In this document: piece by piece, positions 61,752 to 64,000 of the stretch
Layout of the letters: the number at the start of each line of letters is the position of its first letter
Position numbering within the stretch: position 1 is the stretch's first letter
DNA from: Sinorhizobium numidicum
GTDB taxonomy: Bacteria; Pseudomonadota; Alphaproteobacteria; Rhizobiales; Rhizobiaceae
Direction: 5' to 3'
DNA: 64,000 nt
Assembly (NCBI RefSeq): GCF_029892045.1
Contig: NZ_CP120368.1
Span: forward strand, 2,977,501 to 3,041,500
The notes under the pieces: model-generated
Database searches by the model: none
Told to the model about the DNA's origin: nothing
What the model saw: only the letters and a program-made list of their open reading frames with translations
Made by a program: the position numbers and the translations under genes

Positions 61752-62513
61752 CTACCTACCCTTGACCTCCGTTAGCCGGCTGCGCGTGCTTGGAACGCCA
61801 TGCGGCGCGAGCACCGGAACGAAAACGCGGCGCGATGCGCGCACAGCAACCGGCAATCCCTGATAAAGCCGCTTCTGCGCCTCGACGATGATCACCCCGG
61901 AGAATACCGGCCACAGCGAGCGCCCGACTCGCTCGAAGCCTTGGCGCAGACGGAGGATCATCTTTCGCTCCGTAGGTGGAAAGAAGAGTGCTTCGGCCGT
62001 GGCTCCGGGCGTAAAGTTCGTTTCGCGCAGGAGCGCCGTCAGTTGACCCCGCGAATAGGGTCGTCCGGAGCCGAAGGGGGTATGCTCCATTCGCGCCCAA
62101 ACGCCGCGCCGGTTCGGCACGACGATAATCAAGCGCCCGCCGGGCGCGAGAATCCGCCAGATCTCTTTCATTGTCTCGCGCGGGCTTTCGGCGAATTCCA
62201 ACGAGTGAACCATCAGCACACGATCGATCGACGCATCGGGCAGCGGCAATTCCTCATCGAAGACCAGCGCCGTTGAAGACAATTCGGCAACCGGCCAGTT
62301 CACAGCGCCCTGCCCGGCCGGCATGAAGGCGAAAGTCCGTTCAGTGTCGGCGCGGAACCGCTCGAGATAGGGCACCGCATAACCGAGCCCGACAAGCCGT
62401 TCCTCCGGCAGACGCGCCCAGACGGAAGCGAGCGCCATGCTGACGGAGTGCTCCGCCATCCGGCCGAGTTCGGAATGATAGAATTGGCGCAGATCGACGA
62501 TATCCGTGTGCAT
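61752..62513 (-). CDS. class I SAM-dependent methyltransferase
   Basis: 253 aa from MHTDIVDLRQFYHSELGRMA. The N-terminal GLGYAVPYLERFR is an atypical motif I; VFDEELPLPDASIDRVLMVH then SLEFAES and WRILAPGGRLIIVVPNRRG are the Methyltransf_11 core. The C-terminal basic tail is unusual. It is divergent from gloB, a conserved rhizobial pairing. The substrate is unknown. Confidence 0.88.
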   Translation of the reverse strand: MHTDIVDLRQFYHSELGRMAEHSVSMALASVWARLPEERLVGLGYAVPYLERFRADTERTFAFMPAGQGAVNWPVAELSSTALVFDEELPLPDASIDRVLMVHSLEFAESPRETMKEIWRILAPGGRLIIVVPNRRGVWARMEHTPFGSGRPYSRGQLTALLRETNFTPGATAEALFFPPTERKMILRLRQGFERVGRSLWPVFSGVIIVEAQKRLYQGLPVAVRASRRVFVPVLAPHGVPSTRSRLTEVKGR

Positions 62514-62573
62514 GGGGCAACATGTTAGCCTTGAGGCGGTAGACTTCAAGGCGAGCCTCGCTACATTCGGCTG

Positions 62574-62605
62574 GAGCGGGTGAAGCGGTTTCGCCATCCC
62601 GCGCG
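62574..62605. repeat. short palindromic repeat (decayed copy)
   Basis: GGAGCGGGTGAAGCGGTTTC then GCCATCCCGCGC: a shortened relative of 58232-58280, just upstream of gloB. Confidence 0.35.
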
Positions 62606-62628
62606 ACGCCCGAACGGAGGACCAAGCC

Positions 62629-63399
62629 ATGGCCGCGCTCGAACTCGACCTTTTTCTCTGCCGCACCGATAATTTCGGTGTTCTTGTCCACGATCCGGAG
62701 AGCGGCGCTACGGCATCGATCGATGCTCCGGAGGAGCAGCCGATCCTCGACGTGCTGGAGCGCCGGGGCTGGCGGCTGACGCACATTCTGACCACCCACC
62801 ACCACGGCGACCACGTGGCCGCGAATGTAAGCCTGAAGGAACGCTTCGGCGTCACCATCATCGGCCCGACGCGCGAGGCATCGAAAATTCCCGGCATCGA
62901 CAGGACGGTCGGCCACGGCGATCGTTTCGATTTCGCCGGCCACCCGGTCGATGTCATAGAGACGCCGGGGCATACGGCCGGCCACATCTGCTTCCATTTT
63001 CCTGACGATAAGCTGCTCTTTGCCGCCGACACGCTGTTTGCGCTCGGATGCGGCCGGCTGTTCGAGGGAACGGCCGATGCGATGTGGCAATCGCTGAGCC
63101 GGTTGATGGCGCTGCCCGATGACACGGCCGTCTATTTCGGTCACGAGTACACGCTCTCCAACGCTCATTTCGCCGTGACGATCGATCCTGAAAACACCGC
63201 GCTCAAAGCGCGTGCCGCGGAGGTAGAGGAGACCCGTTCGGATGGCGGCTTCACTGCGCCGACGACGATCGGCCTCGAGAAACGGACGAACCCGTTCCTG
63301 CGCGCGGCCGATCCGAAGATCCGCGCGCATCTCGGCATGGATAAGGCGACTGATGCCGCCGTCTTTGCGGAGATCCGCAAGCGGAAAGACAATTTCTGA
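62629..63399 (+). CDS. gloB: hydroxyacylglutathione hydrolase (glyoxalase II)
   Basis: Releases D-lactate and glutathione in methylglyoxal detoxification. It is 256 aa. The metal motif is THHHGDH (H57, H59, D61, H62), with further ligands in [23 protein letters not shown] and GHEYT. The C-terminal NPFLRA is the substrate-binding segment. GGAGG precedes the start; the stop overlaps the next start (TGATG). Confidence 0.96.
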   Translation: MAALELDLFLCRTDNFGVLVHDPESGATASIDAPEEQPILDVLERRGWRLTHILTTHHHGDHVAANVSLKERFGVTIIGPTREASKIPGIDRTVGHGDRFDFAGHPVDVIETPGHTAGHICFHFPDDKLLFAADTLFALGCGRLFEGTADAMWQSLSRLMALPDDTAVYFGHEYTLSNAHFAVTIDPENTALKARAAEVEETRSDGGFTAPTTIGLEKRTNPFLRAADPKIRAHLGMDKATDAAVFAEIRKRKDNF

Positions 63400-63857
63400 T
63401 GATTGCATCGCGAGATTTGACCGCGGCGGCGTTTATCGAAACGCTGGGCCTTCTGCGCCACCCGGAAGGCGGCTGGTATGTGCAGACCTTCCGCGACCAG
63501 GCAGGAGGGCCGCGTGGCCATTCAACGGCAATCTACTATCTGCTCGAAAAAGGTGATCGATCGCATTGGCACCGTGTCCGGGATGCCGCCGAAGTCTGGC
63601 ATTACTATGCCGGGGCGCCGCTCGAACTCAGCATTGCCGAACCCGGTGAGCCCGCCGCGCATGTCCGGCTCGGCCCGGACCTCCTCGCCGGCGAGAGGCC
63701 GCAGCACGTGGTCCCCGCCAATTGGTGGCAATCGGCCACTTCCCTTGGGGACTGGACACTCGTCGGCTGCACGGTCGCGCCGGGCTTCGATTTTTCCGCA
63801 TTAGAAATGGCGGCACCCGATTGGGAGCCGCCTCAGAGCGCCGCGCCTTCTAAATAA
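63399..63857 (+). CDS. cupin-fold DUF985 protein
   Basis: 152 aa. LLRHPEGGWYVQTFRD and STAIYYLLEKGDRSHWHRVR, then DAAEVWHYYAGAPLELSI and LVGCTVAPGFDFSALEMA, are the conserved DUF985 blocks. Probably a sugar-binding or epimerase-like cupin of unknown role. It is translationally coupled to gloB. Confidence 0.93.
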   Translation: MIASRDLTAAAFIETLGLLRHPEGGWYVQTFRDQAGGPRGHSTAIYYLLEKGDRSHWHRVRDAAEVWHYYAGAPLELSIAEPGEPAAHVRLGPDLLAGERPQHVVPANWWQSATSLGDWTLVGCTVAPGFDFSALEMAAPDWEPPQSAAPSK

Positions 63858-63870
63858 TTAGGCGCGCAAC

Positions 63871-64000
63871 TTACTCGGCCGGCTGCGGCACGGCTCTGTC
63901 CTTCCGGAAAATCATGTCGTTTGCCGCAAGCACGGCGCCGCCGGTCACCAGCAGGCAGGCCGCCGCAATCCGCCAGGATGGCTCCGCAAAGCCGAATAGG
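63871..64000 (-). CDS. DMT-family transporter, C-terminal fragment
   Basis: 43 codons run from the window edge to a TAA at 63871. They read FGFAEPSWRIAAACLLVTGG then AVLAANDMIF and a polar tail, like the last helix of EamA/DMT exporters. The rest lies beyond the window. Confidence 0.5.
   Translation of the reverse strand, partial: LFGFAEPSWRIAAACLLVTGGAVLAANDMIFRKDRAVPQPAE

Noticed and set aside
62514..63125. N-terminal extension of the methyltransferase over gloB
   Set aside because: It is antisense to gloB; the methionine at 62513 gives the normal family length.

Overview
The window looks like an ordinary chromosomal segment of an alphaproteobacterium of the Sinorhizobium/Ensifer group. 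The evidence is the high-GC coding style, the rhizobial gene order (lysC-ptsP-prfA-prmC; argH-small lipoprotein-lysA; ftsE-ftsX-DUF218-plsC; hisC-tyrC), a RIME1-type intergenic repeat in complete and decayed copies, and a CtrA-type box before ftsE. Most genes are housekeeping and I am confident of them from motifs. No CRISPR array, prophage, intact insertion sequence, secretion cluster or defence island is visible, and I found no obviously new multi-gene system.

Layout. 0-11.7 kb: an M23 peptidase converging on clpB, then a minus-strand block running lysC, ptsP, prfA, prmC, with a DUF4167 gene beyond. 11.9-15.8 kb looks accessory: an O-methyltransferase, an ABC-F ATPase with a structured leader that encodes a mini-peptide, a frameshifted RibD-like reductase and a DoxX remnant, all between lysC and ubiG. 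15.9-24.7 kb: ubiG, DUF1178, a nitrilase-family hydrolase, grxC, a frameshifted comF, a methyltransferase, an orphan Flp pilin with a one-pass membrane protein, a mutT-like gene, a GNAT, argJ and a parvulin isomerase. 24.9-32.3 kb: secA, a flippase coupled to a large GNAT/BioF2-like transferase, and an acyl-CoA synthetase. 32.5-39.7 kb: a small secreted protein, tRNA-Leu(CAA), dsbB, an HNH nuclease, an AlkA-type glycosylase, gluQRS, a BrkB-family membrane protein, an SDR, a HIG1 protein, a corrinoid adenosyltransferase and a rhomboid. 40-42.8 kb: etfB-etfA plus 3-hydroxybutyryl-CoA dehydrogenase, with a palindromic operator candidate upstream. 42.8-49.3 kb: tlpA divergent from argH-lipoprotein-lysA-TIGR02302. 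49.4-55.1 kb: a CpdR-like receiver, hpt, a membrane protein divergent from ftsE-ftsX-DUF218-plsC. 55.1-58.4 kb is gene-poor: three very small genes, two orphan terminators that may end small RNAs, a decayed alpha-hydroxy-acid oxidase, chaC and repeats. 58.4-64 kb: a DUF2125 protein, tyrC, hisC, a methyltransferase, gloB, a DUF985 cupin and the end of a DMT-type transporter.

Genes that plausibly work together: ptsP (nitrogen PTS enzyme I); prfA with prmC (release factor and its methylase); etfB/etfA/hbd (electron transfer and beta-oxidation or polyhydroxybutyrate-related metabolism); argH/argJ (arginine) and lysC/lysA (lysine); hisC/tyrC (aromatic amino acids); ftsEX (septal peptidoglycan hydrolysis control). 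The points most worth a second look are the ABC-F leader, the CtrA box before ftsE, the operator before etfB, the two candidate small RNAs near 55.5-55.9 kb, and a cluster of three frameshifts between 15.2 and 18.6 kb.
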